Below are positions 50,137 through 61,560 of a stretch of DNA of 64,000 nucleotides, one piece after another (position 1 is the first letter of the stretch; every line of letters starts with the position of its first letter). This DNA is from Escallonia rubra (lineage: Eukaryota > Streptophyta > Magnoliopsida > Escalloniales > Escalloniaceae). The notes beneath the pieces were generated by a model. That model saw nothing but the letters and a program-made list of their open reading frames with translations, searched no databases and was not told the origin of the DNA. A program made the position numbers and the translations under genes. The stretch lies in the NCBI GenBank assembly GCA_033065855.1, contig JAVXUO010000638.1, forward strand, positions 985,001 through 1,049,000, given 5' to 3'.

Positions 50137-50560
50137 AACTACCTATAAGAATATGTTTGATTTTTACAATTTCAAAATTTTTAGAATAGTTAAAAGAAAT
50201 CCTAAAGGTCAAAGTTGATATTATAAAAATATGATATCATTAACTTTATTTTTACACACGCATCACATGCATTATTAGGCTAGCTAGTATTAATTAGAAA
50301 AGGAATAGTCATTTTGTTGCCTACTTAGAATGACGACACTTGACATTGTAAGAAGTTTTTTAAAAAGTGACTTAAAACAAAAACTACAAATAGTGAATAA
50401 CTACATATAAGGATATGTTTGGTTTTCACAATTTAAAATTTGTCTTATAAAATATTGACGATAAATTAAACACTCATATATCATGTTTGATTTTTTAACA
50501 AACTCATATTATTAACTTTATTTTTGCAGGCGCATCAAATGTGCTATAGTAACTAGCTAG
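50137..50560. repeat. Diverged direct repeat pair of about 150-160 bp
   Basis: Segments 50137-50286 and 50398-50560 share AAGRATATGTTTG, TTTACAATTT-like sequence, TTAACTTTATTTTT, GCATCA and a common TAGCTAG end, in the same order and orientation, with many substitutions and small length changes. Non-coding and older than the tandem pair at 49.19 kb. Confidence 0.6.
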
Positions 50561-51180
50561 ATTTATGTTAATGCTATGGACAAAAGATTGAAATGTTCAT
50601 TTAGATCGAACCCGCCTCATTCAACTCGGTATTATACGGGTCATTGAAAATGATGGGACAAAGAAATTACATATAAAGACTATCGCAATCATTGTTGTAT
50701 TCTAAAGGAATCATCTTTGAGGTTCTTAACAATTCAACACATAAAATGCTCAACGAGAACTTAAATTAAAACAAGTTCAAAGTCGGCTAGTTTCATTTAT
50801 TCACGTGTTTGACTCACTCAAAATAGATCTTGAAAACACATCAGTTAATGTGTCAAAACATAAATTACAGCCTCATGTCTAAAAAATAACAATCATGTAA
50901 AGCTCTCCTCTCATTGTTAATTCGACTTTTGTAGGTGCTTTTTCTACCTATAACAATTTCAATCTTTTTATCAGCTATAGATTTAATATGAATGATCTAT
51001 TCTTCTGCCCACCTTTGATTGCTCAGAAGAATGGTACTATAAAAAAGGAAAGCGCAAGGGTGTGAACTGGATCGCATATTTCATTGACTTTTTGAGTCAG
51101 TTTTTTTTTTAAAAAAAAATCTTATATTGCACATTGGAGTCTGTAAAGAACCAATTCACATGCACTTTAGACCAAATCCC

Positions 51181-51684
51181 AAAAAAAAAAAAAAAAAAAA
51201 AAAGGGTTTCACTGGCACTAATCCATTTTATAGTAGACAACGGGCATCTCTTGACCTTTGTGAGATATCCCATAATCTATCCTTTCTTATACTTGACTCC
51301 TTTTTCTTTGCACTGAAATATTCAAATGTGTAAGATACTTTGTGAAAGTAGACCATGAAGATTGTGAGTGCACCAAACTTATTGTGAGTGCAAATATGAG
51401 TATTTCATATGTATTCTACTCCACTGAATAGATTTTAATTAAAGACTTTCTTGACACAAAGTATCAGAAGGCGAGCAAAAATACACATCCATATATATGG
51501 GGAGCTGTTAACGGTCTACTGGTGTCAACTTAAGATAAGTGGCCACTCAACATATGGAAGGCCAAATCGAAGTTTCTTTTAAGTTTTTCAGTCGTCCTCT
51601 GCATAATGTAGTGGACGAGAATTTTGACCAAGATGTTCTAGAGAAATTTAATGAGTCAGAAGGAAGTACATGCAAATTGGGTTT

Positions 51685-51714
<30 letters not shown>
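51181..51714. repeat. Homopolymer runs
   Basis: A run of over 20 A at about 51181-51203, and a T run followed by a G run of about 18 at about 51680-51714. They could be tails of decayed retroposons or assembly-sensitive tracts; no adjacent element was recognised. Confidence 0.7.
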
Positions 51715-51715
<1 letters not shown>

Positions 51716-53463
51716 GGACATTGTGGTAAACTTCATCGCATGTTACGTAATGTAGCGGACGATGAAAGTTTACTTGAAAAATCATATTTGCTTGTCTATA
51801 TGCGATGAATAGACAGCCAGCTTGTCGAGATTTAAACCCTTAAAACATATACAGCTAGCACATTAAGAAAATATAAAAACTGTCATGCATAAAAATATGG
51901 ACACATATATTTAACATGGTTCAGCCTCTTACCTACATCGACAAAAAGACAACGATTATGTTGCAGCGTAAGTTGAAGGAAGTTAGAAATGAACTTTCAC
52001 TCAGTCACCGAAAATTCACCTCACCGATTTTTCTCTCAATGAATAAAAGCTCTCTGTGATTTTTCTCATTCACTGGTACTATTACAAAAACATTTCATGC
52101 TTTAGCATTTGAGTTACAATCATTTTTTTTTTGTTCGAATTTGACTTACAAACATAAGTTCTAAATGTCTAACACTCTTTTTAGCTTTCACTGGCTAACT
52201 TATGGTGTATCACTACATTTAACTCAATGGCTAAAAGTCTCTCAGTGGTGTTGGTGTTTGGTGTATTGTAAATCTTTGGCAAACTTTTCCCTTTATTCGA
52301 TAAGAAGTGGGTGGAGCTTTCATCTGAATCGACTATACCACCATGTGAAGAAAAAAAAAATAGTCATTAAAGGAATAACGCACCTAAACTAGGTAAAAGG
52401 GAATTTTTCTACCACCTAAACCATCTAGGTTAAAATTTGGCTATACTTCCCTCAATTTATGGGATTAGTTTCCCATCATGTGAAACCTCTTTCTTAAAAT
52501 CTCTGGTCAAAATTATTGGTTGTCTCCATGTGCAAGAATTGAAAGAAAATATCCAACACAGATAGCACTAACAACTTAAATTAAGTTACCGACGTTAACA
52601 ATTGATCAGATTTTATAGTATATCTGCTGCTAGTGGGGAAAGCAATTATGCTGATGGTCTTAGACAACTTGTCTAAGGCTAGCGACTAAAACTACGTAGT
52701 TTTATACTCTTTTCCTATTCTTTTTCAGTTTTTCCCTTCTCTTCCTAATTGACTATATCCCACTCTCTACGTCCCACACATATCAGATCTCTACCACATT
52801 GCCAGTGGCCCTCGATTTTCCCCCAGCGATAGCATACACAACCACCGAGGCCACCTTTTTTCCTCCATTGGTCCAGCATAATTGTTTGGAAACAAGATCC
52901 CGAATCCGATGATACCCAGTTTAGAATTATGATGATCAAATCTAAATATTCCCAATTCAACAAATTCAATTAAAATTAACGAGTCTCTTTTTAAATTTCT
53001 TGAATTCAGAATATGAGCGGTGATGGTTTGTTCGATGTAATGGTTGTGGGTTTTGTAATATGGTCATTGTGAACTCGTGCCTACTTGTTAGTTATGCTGA
53101 TGACATATTGTGTTGCCGAGGACTGTTTCGACGGGGTGTAGATAGACCCTCAAGGTGGAGGTCGGAGTCAGTAGGCTGAGGTGGGGATGTTACGGGGGTG
53201 GGCTTCTGGAATGGGGACGAGGCATGAAAGTAGTGGTGGCGGTGGAAATTTTTTATGTGACAGGGGTCTGTGGGGGTAGCAGTGGTGGGTTTCCGGGATT
53301 GTGGCAGCAATGTATTCTTGTGAGGTGGTGATGGTGTGTTATGTGATCGGTGGGAGGAGAGAGATGTGGCAGGAAGGAGGTTGGCCGGCAATAAAAGTCA
53401 GCGAATGGGGGAGGTGATAATGGTCGATTATGTGATGCGGCGAAAGGAGAAAAGACTGACAGC

Positions 53464-54036
53464 TAGGGGTGCGCATTTAAACCGTTGAAACCGATCCAAT
53501 CGTGAAAACCGAATCAACCAATTCGTATATTTTCAAACTGATCTAAAAATCAAATGGTTTGGTTTTTTTTTCAAACCGTACATTCGGGTCGGCCGGTTCA
53601 GTTCGACTTTTTTTGAAATCGCATAAACCGAACCAACTGTATATCATAAAATATATCTATATTTTTACCTAATCTTACTTATTTTTTACTAACCTTAATT
53701 GTCTAAGCACTCATATAAAATGGGATAAACCTTAAATCCCTTGACATAACACACATTTTCACTCGCCGCCTACATCTCATTAAATGTTATTGATTATGAT
53801 AAAAAAATCATTTTTTGGAGCTTATTAGCATGTATAAGTTATTAATTTTTGGGCCTAAACTTGTCCAAAATTGAGTTTGGCCTAAACCGACGTCCAAACG
53901 ATATGTTCAATCCGTTCAACCTGCAGAAATCGAACCGTTCAACCACGGTTCGGTTTTTTTTTTTCAAACCGAGGTTGGTCGGTTCGGTTTGGTATTCAGC
54001 CTCCAAACCCAACCAACTGAACCGTGCTCACCCCTA
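53464..54036. mobile_element. hAT-type MITE nested in the larger TIR element
   Basis: Ends TAGGGGTGCGCATTTAAACC and, on the other strand, TAGGGGTGAGCACGGTTCAG are inverted repeats with a TAGGGGTG core. A perfect 8-bp duplication CTGACAGC flanks both sides (53456-53463 and 54037-54044), diagnostic of hAT insertion. The interior is rich in AACCGAACC-like repeats and non-coding. Related by its ends to the older copy at 24932-25468. Confidence 0.9.
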
Positions 54037-54148
54037 CTGACAGCGATGAGTTTTTGTATGGTGGTGGTTTGTGATGGTGGGTCACCAATTTGGTGGTTGG
54101 CCGACGGTTGTGGCCAGCATTGGGGCGATTGCATGGTGTGGACAGATC

Positions 54149-54150
<2 letters not shown>

Positions 54151-54184
<34 letters not shown>
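54151..54184. repeat. (GA)n microsatellite
   Basis: About 17 GA dinucleotides inside the TIR element at 52657-54293. Reading frames crossing it are repetitive artefacts. Confidence 0.9.
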
Positions 54185-54189
<5 letters not shown>

Positions 54190-55739
54190 TTAACATAGGG
54201 GAAGAGAGAGAGAAACTGCAAAAGAATAATTAGAAAAAATAAGTCCAAAATTACGTGGTTTTAGTCGCTAACCTTAGATAAATTATCTGAAACTAACAAC
54301 ATATTCGCTTTCTTATATATATATGAACAAAGATTAAAATTTCTGTAGAGATAATGAATCAAACGACGAGGATCGGTATGATTTTACGCTGTCTTCATTG
54401 TTTTGCCGACGAGCGCATATTCGCAAGAAGCTTCCACTTGGGAAAAATCTTCTAAGTAGTATATATATATAGTCCAATGTAAGGAGAGCGACCAGACGGG
54501 GATAGTGGAGAGGATAAGCATTACATTTGTGTTTCGCCATTGCCATTTAGATTTAGATGTTTAGGCCTCACGTGGACGTGGTCAAAAGTTAAATTGAATT
54601 ATGGAATTGATGGGTGGATAAATCTTGGTAGGATCAAGTGGGTCCTCCGAGAGGACGCGTGCACAGATCTCAAAAATTCAACATTATTTTCGGCAATTTA
54701 CACGGTCACACCCCTCTTTGGTTGAACCGAAGAATGATGCAACGTTTTCGGTATGCTGCCCAATTCACACATGAGACGTGCTTTTTTCTGACAAGTCCTC
54801 AGCGCATGAGCCATTTTATTATCTTCTTATCTTATCTTATTCATCGATCGTAGATGTACCACCGATGTATTAAATTTTTTTCCCCATAAAAGTGAGATAC
54901 AATTAGAAAAATAATACTATTGATATGAACAAAAACAAGAACGAAGAGTACACCAAGATAAAATCAAACTGTTCAAAAATAGCAGACAATACAAAAAAAA
55001 AAAAAAAGGATGGACAATAGAGCAGTTTTGTTTGAAACGTGATTTAAAATCATAGCTCGTGGAAAATGCACAAAAACGCGCATACCGTAATAGTGTAATT
55101 ACAAATTACGCGGTCGATCGAAGAAAACGTGTTTTGAAAGAAAACATTTTCCCATTTACGTGGTACGATCCCTCCGTCACCCCAGAATGAAAGGGGTGAT
55201 CTCGTAGTTCTTGGTCTGTGAAGATGCGTTGTTAGGTGCTCCATTTTATTTTTCCATTGAGGCCGAAGCTAAACCAGTGCTCGAGAGACAACTGTCCATA
55301 CACTGATAAGAGATGTATGGATTCTCGAGAAAAGAAGAGAGGAGCCATGGTGGTCCCCCCCCCCCCCGGACTGCCCGGATTCCACGAGTGAATCGAAAGT
55401 TGGATCAATACACTTTCACAGTCTTAAACTATACTCTTAAATCACATTTTTCAAAATTACCGGACAACATAAACAAGTTTTAAAATACTACAAGTTACAA
55501 AATCAAAATATGAAGAACTTTTGAGCTCAAGTGGGCACGTTATATCCAGTGAAGTAAACCATGTGGTTGTCAATTATGTCACGACCTGCGTAACCAAACC
55601 CCAACGACTTTCAACACGTGTGCTCTCAGGATTAGATAAACCAGAGAAAGTCTTAATATTAGTTTAACAACCATTTATGCTAAATAGTTGTTTAACTTAA
55701 AATTATATATATAAATAAATGACAGAGCTATATCCACCT

Positions 55740-55746
55740 TATAAAG
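55740..55746 (+). promoter_or_regulatory. Candidate TATA box of GST copy 3
   Basis: TATAAAG lies 120 bp upstream of the chosen ATG at 55860. A second AT-rich candidate (TATATATAAATA) is at about 55704-55716. If either is used, an in-frame ATG at 55719 would be outside or at the very edge of the transcript, which supports the start at 55860. Confidence 0.4.
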
Positions 55747-55859
55747 ACTACCCTGCTCTTACTGCCTTATCATCCATCCAAATCTCAGTCCTCTCCTTTT
55801 TGCAAACCCACCTTCAATCTCTCTTCTTGTTTGATCGTTTCAAAATCTCTCTTCTTGCC

Positions 55860-57733
55860 ATGACGATCAAGGTCCATGGAAGCCCGGTCTCCACTGCTTC
55901 AATGAGAGCCTTCGCTTGCCTCCACGAGAAATGCGTCCCTTTTGAACTTGTACCCGTTAACATGGCCGTCGGCGAGCACAAATCGGAAGCTTTCCTTTCC
56001 CTCAACGTAAGCATATAACTACGGACATACATATATATAGACCCATCTCTGTTGATCCAAACGAAATGGTTTTGAGAACATGGTTTCCATGATGTTTTGT
56101 GACTGATTCTGTTAATCTCTGCAATTTGTGTAGCCATTTGGTCAAGTTCCAGCGCTTCAAGATGGAGATCTGACACTTTTCGGTAACCCACCTTAATCCT
56201 TACTAGTTACTACTACTAAGCAGATTCCTTGGTTTCATATGCGGATCAACGTTTTGTTAAGAAGATCTCTTTTTGGGGAAAGATTTATGGAGTATACTAA
56301 CAATTAACAATTAAAGGTTTACTAAATTTAGTTAGTGACAATTTTTAGGTGTTCTTGACGACAATTTTTATCACCGGTTTCTAACGAACTCATTAATTGT
56401 GCCTCTAGAATAGGTGATCCATCAAATTTAGCAGAGAATTATATTAGATAATCACGCACGAACTTTGACCGGCTCAGTCCCTCCCCGTTCTCATGAACAG
56501 CGTCAATTTGAAAAGATTATGAATAGATCTTCTTCTCCGTCTTTTCAACATCTCTTTTCAAAATCAACAACAAATCAAATCAAAAGTTTCAGTTACAGTG
56601 ACTAGTTTGGAATTTAGAACAGTGATAATTGAGCTTTATGTTAGTATATTACTGTATAAGTTTTTTTCCTAAATAATATTATTTTAATACTTAATTACCC
56701 ATCTATTCTATTTTAAAATTTATTTAACCGCGTACCGTATTTTTAAAAATTGCTGTTTAGAATCACAACTTTAAAGAAGAAATCGCTGTTTAGAATCAGG
56801 TTTTCATTTTATGTATCATCAAACTGTTAAAAACGGGGTTTGGATCCATGTTTTCTGGATTTGGATCCCCGTTGTAACGGTTATAGCAGGGGTGTTGTGT
56901 TCAATCTGTGAGAGAGAGAGGGAAGAGAGAGAGGGTGTTGTGTAAACCATGGTTACATCAACCATGGTTACATCCCTCTCTCTCACATATTGAACGCAAT
57001 ACCCCTGCTGTAACCATGGGTTCATGGTTATAGCGGAAGATCCAAATCCACAATTTCTTGTTTAAAATTGCGATTTTAAATCACGATTTTCAATAGTGTT
57101 GTACGCGGGTAAATGAGTTTTAAAATAGAGTCGATAGGTAATTAAGTATTAAAATTATATTATTTAGAAAAAAACTCTTACTACACGAACCCATGTTGAT
57201 CGCTAAATCTATTAAACTATCGCTATAGCATCTGCATTATTGCTGTTGAAATATATATTTTTTCAAATAGCAATAAGATAATGTGAATAATTTCAGAATC
57301 GAGGGCTATCACCAATTACATTGCACACGCGTATGCCGACAGTGGGAATCCGCTGATCTACAAGGACCCCAAGAAGATGGCCATATGCTCAGTGTGGATG
57401 GAGGTGGAGGCCCACCAGTTTGACCCGGCGGCTTCCAAGCTGTCTTGGGAGCTCTGCCTGAAGCCGCTGTTCGGCATGACCACCGACGACGCCGTTGTGG
57501 CCGAGTACGAAGCCAAGGTGGGCAAGGTGCTCGACATCTACGAGGCTCGGCTCAGCAAGTCCAAGTACCTGGGCGGAGACTGCTTCACCCTGGCTGATCT
57601 GCACCACCTCCCCAACATGAAGTACTTGATGCCCTCAAAGGCGGCACAGCTGTTCAACTCGCGGCCCCACGTCAGCGCGTGGGCCGCGGACATCCTGGCT
57701 AGGCCGGCTTGGTTGAAGGCCACTGGCCAGTGA
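55860..57733 (+). CDS. Phi-class glutathione S-transferase (copy 3)
   Basis: Three exons, 55860-56006, 56134-56182 and 57297-57733, giving 210 residues. The N-terminus MTIKVHGSPVSTASMRAF carries the likely catalytic Ser11; then GEHKSEAFLSLN, PFGQVPALQDGDLTLF (a standard exon 2) and ESRAITNYIAHAY. The C-terminal domain has VEAHQFDPAASKL, KVLDIYEARLSKSKYLGGD, ADLHHLPNMKYLM and LARPAW, ending soon after, as in short GSTFs. This is the copy closest to the family consensus; copies 1 and 2 depart more. Exon 3 is strongly GC-rich compared with the AT-rich intron before it. Intron 2 is long (1.1 kb) because it contains a MITE with a hairpin. It is 10 kb from copy 2, same strand. An upstream in-frame ATG at 55719 would add 47 residues unlike any GST and was not used. 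Confidence 0.95.
56659..57176. mobile_element. MULE-type MITE, copy B, inside GST3 intron 2
   Basis: Same family as 47055-47423: TTTTTTTCCTAAATAATATT at the left and its inverted copy at the right end, with matching TTTTAATACTTAATTA and TTTAAAATT stretches. It is longer (about 518 bp) because the centre holds a large hairpin (56857-57052). Flanks share only TTACT, so the target duplication is worn. It lies wholly between exons 2 and 3. Confidence 0.65.
56857..57052 (+). repeat. Long inverted repeat (hairpin) in GST3 intron 2
   Basis: Arm 56879-56922 pairs with 56972-57014 over about 43 bp; most of the few mismatches would be G:U pairs in the sense transcript. Pairing resumes outside: TGGATTTGGATC near 56858 matches its complement near 57040-57051. 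The loop holds two copies of AACCATGGTTACATC. It would be transcribed as part of the GST3 pre-mRNA. Confidence 0.75.
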
Positions 57734-59082
57734 AACTGAACCCAACTTGCTGATTTTATTAGGGCTTGTGGAACAGAAAGTATGGCGCTGTTATGTTACG
57801 TGTAGCTCTTTATGTGTTGCCTCTGTGGCGTTTAAATCCGTGAAATAAACCAAGGGTATGTGAAGTGAACAGCCTTAGTTGGCTGTCACCCCAAATAAAA
57901 TTCACACTTTTTTGTTTATTTCTCCTTGTGAAATGGTGAGCTATCTTTGAGTTTTCTTTGTCGCTTCGATCGGTTTTGTAGATATTTTTATCTCGAGCTT
58001 CTTTTTGGGATCGTGATGTTATTAGTTATGTTCAACAAATCTTTTGCAGACGCATAACTCAACATGATACACATCCAAAATTTTCCAATAAATTTCAATC
58101 ATACTGACAGATAAGTATATCAGCAGCAATTTGTATTAAGATATAGTAATAGTTATTACCAACAAGAAGAAATCGAAGGAGTACTAGTCCTCCTCCGGAA
58201 GGCATTTTAGGTGAAAGCAACCTTTTTGCGTGCACGTAAGCATGCTTTTACCTTTTAGTCTTCTCCGGCAATCACATGTCCGATCTGGAATCAGTATTAT
58301 CTTCTCAAGCACAATGCCAATTTCTAGCAAGGACGAGGCGAGGCGATCCTACATTCAGTTGCACGCCCATAAAAACCAACAATTTTCACCTTCGTGAGGT
58401 ACTGATTGTCACATTTACTCGCCAGCGGTACACCTCCTTTCCTAGACAGATAGCCCAAGTTTAGTTGCCAAAAAAGCAAACTCAAAATCCGCTCAAGGGC
58501 AATAAAATTCCAGAATGAACCACCAGAAGATCATGAAACACAATGTTTGAAAGAGAGAACTATTACACTGCATACACTTGACCGCAGCTTTTCTGGGCAT
58601 GGGTAGCAATGGTTTCAAGGCAAGGAGTTAAAATTGTGAAGAAAGTAGGTATGTACTTGTCTTAAACATGACCTCTTAACACAATTAAGAAGCCCGATGA
58701 GATTCCGCAAATGAAAACATAGAGTAGGAAATAGCGCCCTTACATGAACTGTAATATTATTCAAAGGTGGAGCTTTCTGCCTAGAAAGGTTAAACCAGGG
58801 ATGGCTTCTTCAGAATCGTCCCGGCACATCATGCCAGGTGCTCAAGTTTCGTTGGCTCTGAAAATTGATGAGGCACCTAAAAGGCTAAAATAACAAAAGG
58901 ATTAGAAAATGAAGCTAGAAAGTTGCTTCCTGGCATGTGCATAAACGTGACAAGAACTTCACGTGCTGACCAACTACACACAATAAACCAGTGTAAAGGC
59001 CTCCAACCAGGAAAGATGTCCTTGAAATGGGCAAAAAGCATGCCTTGCGATTCAGCACCAAAATGTACATCAGCCAGCAACA

Positions 59083-59223
59083 GATTTGGTCATGGCTGGT
59101 TGACAACACTCTATTCCTCAGTTGCTGATGCAGTGTGTATACTGAATTTACCATTTGAGCTTAATTTCCATCTGATTTGGTCATGGCTGGTTGACAACAC
59201 TCTATTCCTCGGTTGCTGATGCA
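59083..59223. repeat. 50-bp direct repeat inside a LINE fragment
   Basis: Copies at 59083-59132 and 59174-59223 differ at one position. The offset is 91 bp, not a multiple of three, so it shifts the LINE reading frame. It is a short tandem-type duplication of the element. Confidence 0.85.
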
Positions 59224-59840
59224 ACAATATAAGGTTTTGTGATCTAGTAGTGATATGCCACACCCCATTATGGAAAGCTTCATTGACCCTTAGATCTCCT
59301 GAGCTTCTAGCATCATTTTATAATCTTGTGCCCAAATTGCTTGACTATAGGCCCCTCTGAAAGCCAATTATCTACCCAGAACCAAGTCTCAGTTCCGTTA
59401 CCAACACTATATGCAACTGAACTTGCATTCTGTCCCTTAACTTCAACCACTTACACCAGGTCCAAGATAGATCAAAAGGGGGAGTAAAATACCACAGATT
59501 CTGGCCCTTTATAATGTAGGTATGGCTCCATTGAATCCATAAAGTGTCATTTTTCTTTGCCAAATCCCAGATGTATTTACACAGTGCTCTGCTTTATTCC
59601 AATCATACAACCTTTTGATGCCTAGTCCTCCTTCTCTTTTGGGCATGCACACTTCATCCCAAGCAACTTTAGCACCAGTGCATTTGAAATCATTTTCATG
59701 TCAAATAAAACTTCTTATTTTAGCCTCAATTTGCAATATAATCTTCTTAGGCAGTAGAAATATAGAACACCAACAGATTTGTATGCTAAAAAGCACTGAA
59801 GTAGCTAGTTGAATTCTCCCGACATATGACAGACAGGTGC
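59085..59840 (-). mobile_element. L1-type LINE fragment, 3' part of the RT ORF
   Basis: Read on the minus strand in more than one frame, the sequence shows the end of the plant LINE reverse-transcriptase ORF and its C-terminal zinc-finger region (zf-RVT): LSYVGRIQLATSVLFSIQI, LLPKKIILQIE, KREGGLGIKRLYDWNKA, LWIQWSHTYIIKGQNLW, WVDNWLSEGPIVKQFG and DQIRWKLSSNGKFSVYT. The order and spacing match plant L1 elements. The frame shifts several times, there is an internal 91-bp duplication, and both the upstream catalytic RT motifs and a poly-A tail are missing. It is a dead 5'-truncated or internally deleted copy. Confidence 0.8.
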
Positions 59841-60219
59841 TTGACCGTCCAACTGTTAATTCTTACTAGTATCTTATCAATAAGAATGACCTAACCAACC
59901 TTTGTATAGTCTAATTATGGGTCAATAAATTCACGCTAAAACTTCTACCTTTTAAGATTCTTTTTGTCCTCATGTTCACAGGGAGGAAGCTCTTTAATGA
60001 TAACTACAACTTCCGATGAGAGGTTAGTACTGAAGGCGGGAATCGGTAGCTCCTTACTTTATGTTTGCAGAATTTCGTGTTACTATGTTCATATGAGACA
60101 TCTGTCAAGCCTTTCAGTTATTCTTGTGATTTATGGCTTGCTCTCTAATGAGATATTGGAGATTGTACTTGTGTTAGCCTTATTGGCATTTTCCTTTTAA
60201 CATATTTCACTCGGCTCTT

Positions 60220-60600
60220 TGGAGTATGATATAACTCAGATATAACTCAAATATAAATGAAGGACACCCGGTGAATCCCAGTCAAATTGGAAGATTTATG
60301 ATTATCTTATCAGGATTCTAAAAGAATCTTTAGAGATTGTGACGTGATACTCGAAGATCCTAATGCGATCCTAACACATCTGACCCACGGCCCAGTCCTG
60401 CTAGGACTCTCCTCCTACAGCTACCCCCTAGGTACGAGGACGATTACACAATTCATGCTTTTTTATAGTTATTATTCTGTAGCTGCGCTCTGACTTAAGT
60501 ATCGGAGAGTTCTTTCGCCGGGAACCCCACCCGAGTCTTCGCCGGGAACCCCACCCAGCGGTCACTCGTTTTCTGTCTTGCAGGTCATATTTTTAGCAGC
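60220..60600. mobile_element. Probable solo-LTR or LTR fragment
   Basis: CTGACTTAAGTATCGGAGAG followed by a CCGGGAACCCCACCC motif (present twice in tandem at 60514-60555) matches the pattern seen at the 3' end of many plant Ty3/gypsy LTRs, and the TCCTGCTAGGACTCTCC context upstream fits. No internal coding region is beside it. It is incomplete or eroded, and the exact ends cannot be set. Confidence 0.4.
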
Positions 60601-61290
60601 AATATAGTAGAAGAAATTTCGTCCTTAAATTGGAGCAAATGAGCAACACAACACGGATAAGTTACTAACATGCAAGCTGTTAGATTCTTACGTTTGTCAA
60701 GCCTCGTGAATTTCTTACGGACGGGGGTAGGAATAGTTTTGTTCACCATTTTTTCAGTTCAATTGCCCAATGGAGCAGCAATGTTATGCATATAAAAGCA
60801 AAGGACGAAAGGTAGGTAACTGGCACTCACATTAACTGGACCACACTTCGTTGTAAAGCATGGATTTAGTGCAAGTTCAGCTGGGTGTCATTTACTTATC
60901 ATCCTTCAGATCACTTTCTTTGTTGGCCATCTTAAATAACCAAGCCTTTTTACCTACTATCTTTGAAAGAAATTATGGACTTACATTGATAATAAATTCT
61001 TTCCAGCTCCTTTTCTTTTCCTTTCAGTGGGGTAGTGGTTTTGTAAACTTGCGTCATCATTCACCATATATTGAGATAATGGTAAATTGGTAATCTTATT
61101 CCCCTGATGTCGTCTAGTGTCGAATATCCCGCTCCATAGTACGGAAAAAAAGAAGGAAAAAAGAATCAAATGCTATGAACACCGATTAGTCAATTTTTTT
61201 GGCATGTGCAAATGGCCCTGATATATCTATTTAATGTAATAATACCTGACATTGCTCTGTTGATGTAATGACCTTAAAATTTAATTGCAG

Positions 61291-61560
61291 AATACATCCA
61301 CAATCTGAAGAAAAACCCTGAGATATTTCAAGCTCTACAACGTGGGTACATTATTAAGGGCGGTCCAGTGCACGAGGCCTCTGGCTGCGATTGCTGGTTG
61401 TCTGGGAAGTTTGATGCACGCAACATTTCCTCCACCTTTGTGAAGAAGCTGTTTTTGTTGTCGAAGCCTGGACCTCCGGGTCACAAAAGAGCAATCATAC
61501 CATCTCACCAAGTCTCACCCTCTAACCTGGTTACATCATCAAGTACCATATTTATTATTT
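61291..61560 (+). pseudogene. Conserved-looking orphan exon, family not recognised
   Basis: After a good acceptor (TTTAATTGCAG at 61280-61290) an open frame reads EYIHNLKKNPEIFQALQRGY, then IIKGGPVHEASGCDCWLSGK and FDARNISSTFVKKLFLLSK, and runs open to about 61581. Composition is like a real protein and unlike the low-complexity frames nearby. I could not find matching exons on either side; a short candidate at 59981-60021 (after a CACAG acceptor) is not convincing. It may be a gene fragment, a pseudogene, or one exon of an unrecognised gene. The name is left open. Confidence 0.35.

Larger units (their letters stand above)
52657..54293. mobile_element. 1.6-kb TIR element carrying a nested hAT MITE
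   Basis: The left end GTCTTAGACAACTTGTCTAA and the right end (other strand) GTTTCAGATAATTTATCTAA are inverted copies that continue through GGYTAGCGACTAAAACYACG, about 45 bp in all with few differences. No clear target duplication could be read, so the superfamily is open. The interior has GGTGGTGG-rich sequence, a (GA)n microsatellite at 54151-54184 and the hAT element at 53464-54036. No transposase was seen. Confidence 0.65.
45753..55859. other. Ten-kb transposon-rich spacer between GST copies 2 and 3
   Basis: No host gene was recognised. It holds a copia fossil, three consecutive MITE-type elements (46.46-47.86 kb), a G-quadruplex motif, tandem and dispersed local duplications (49.19-50.56 kb), homopolymer runs (51.18 and 51.68 kb) and a 1.6-kb TIR element with a nested hAT MITE (52.66-54.29 kb). 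Stretches 47.9-49.1, 50.6-52.6 and 54.3-55.7 kb show nothing definable beyond AT-rich sequence; the last includes the GST copy 3 promoter. Confidence 0.6.

Noticed and set aside
55719-55859. Possible 47-residue N-terminal extension of GST copy 3
   Set aside because: It is not GST-like and overlaps the candidate core promoter; all family members start at MTIKV-type sequence.
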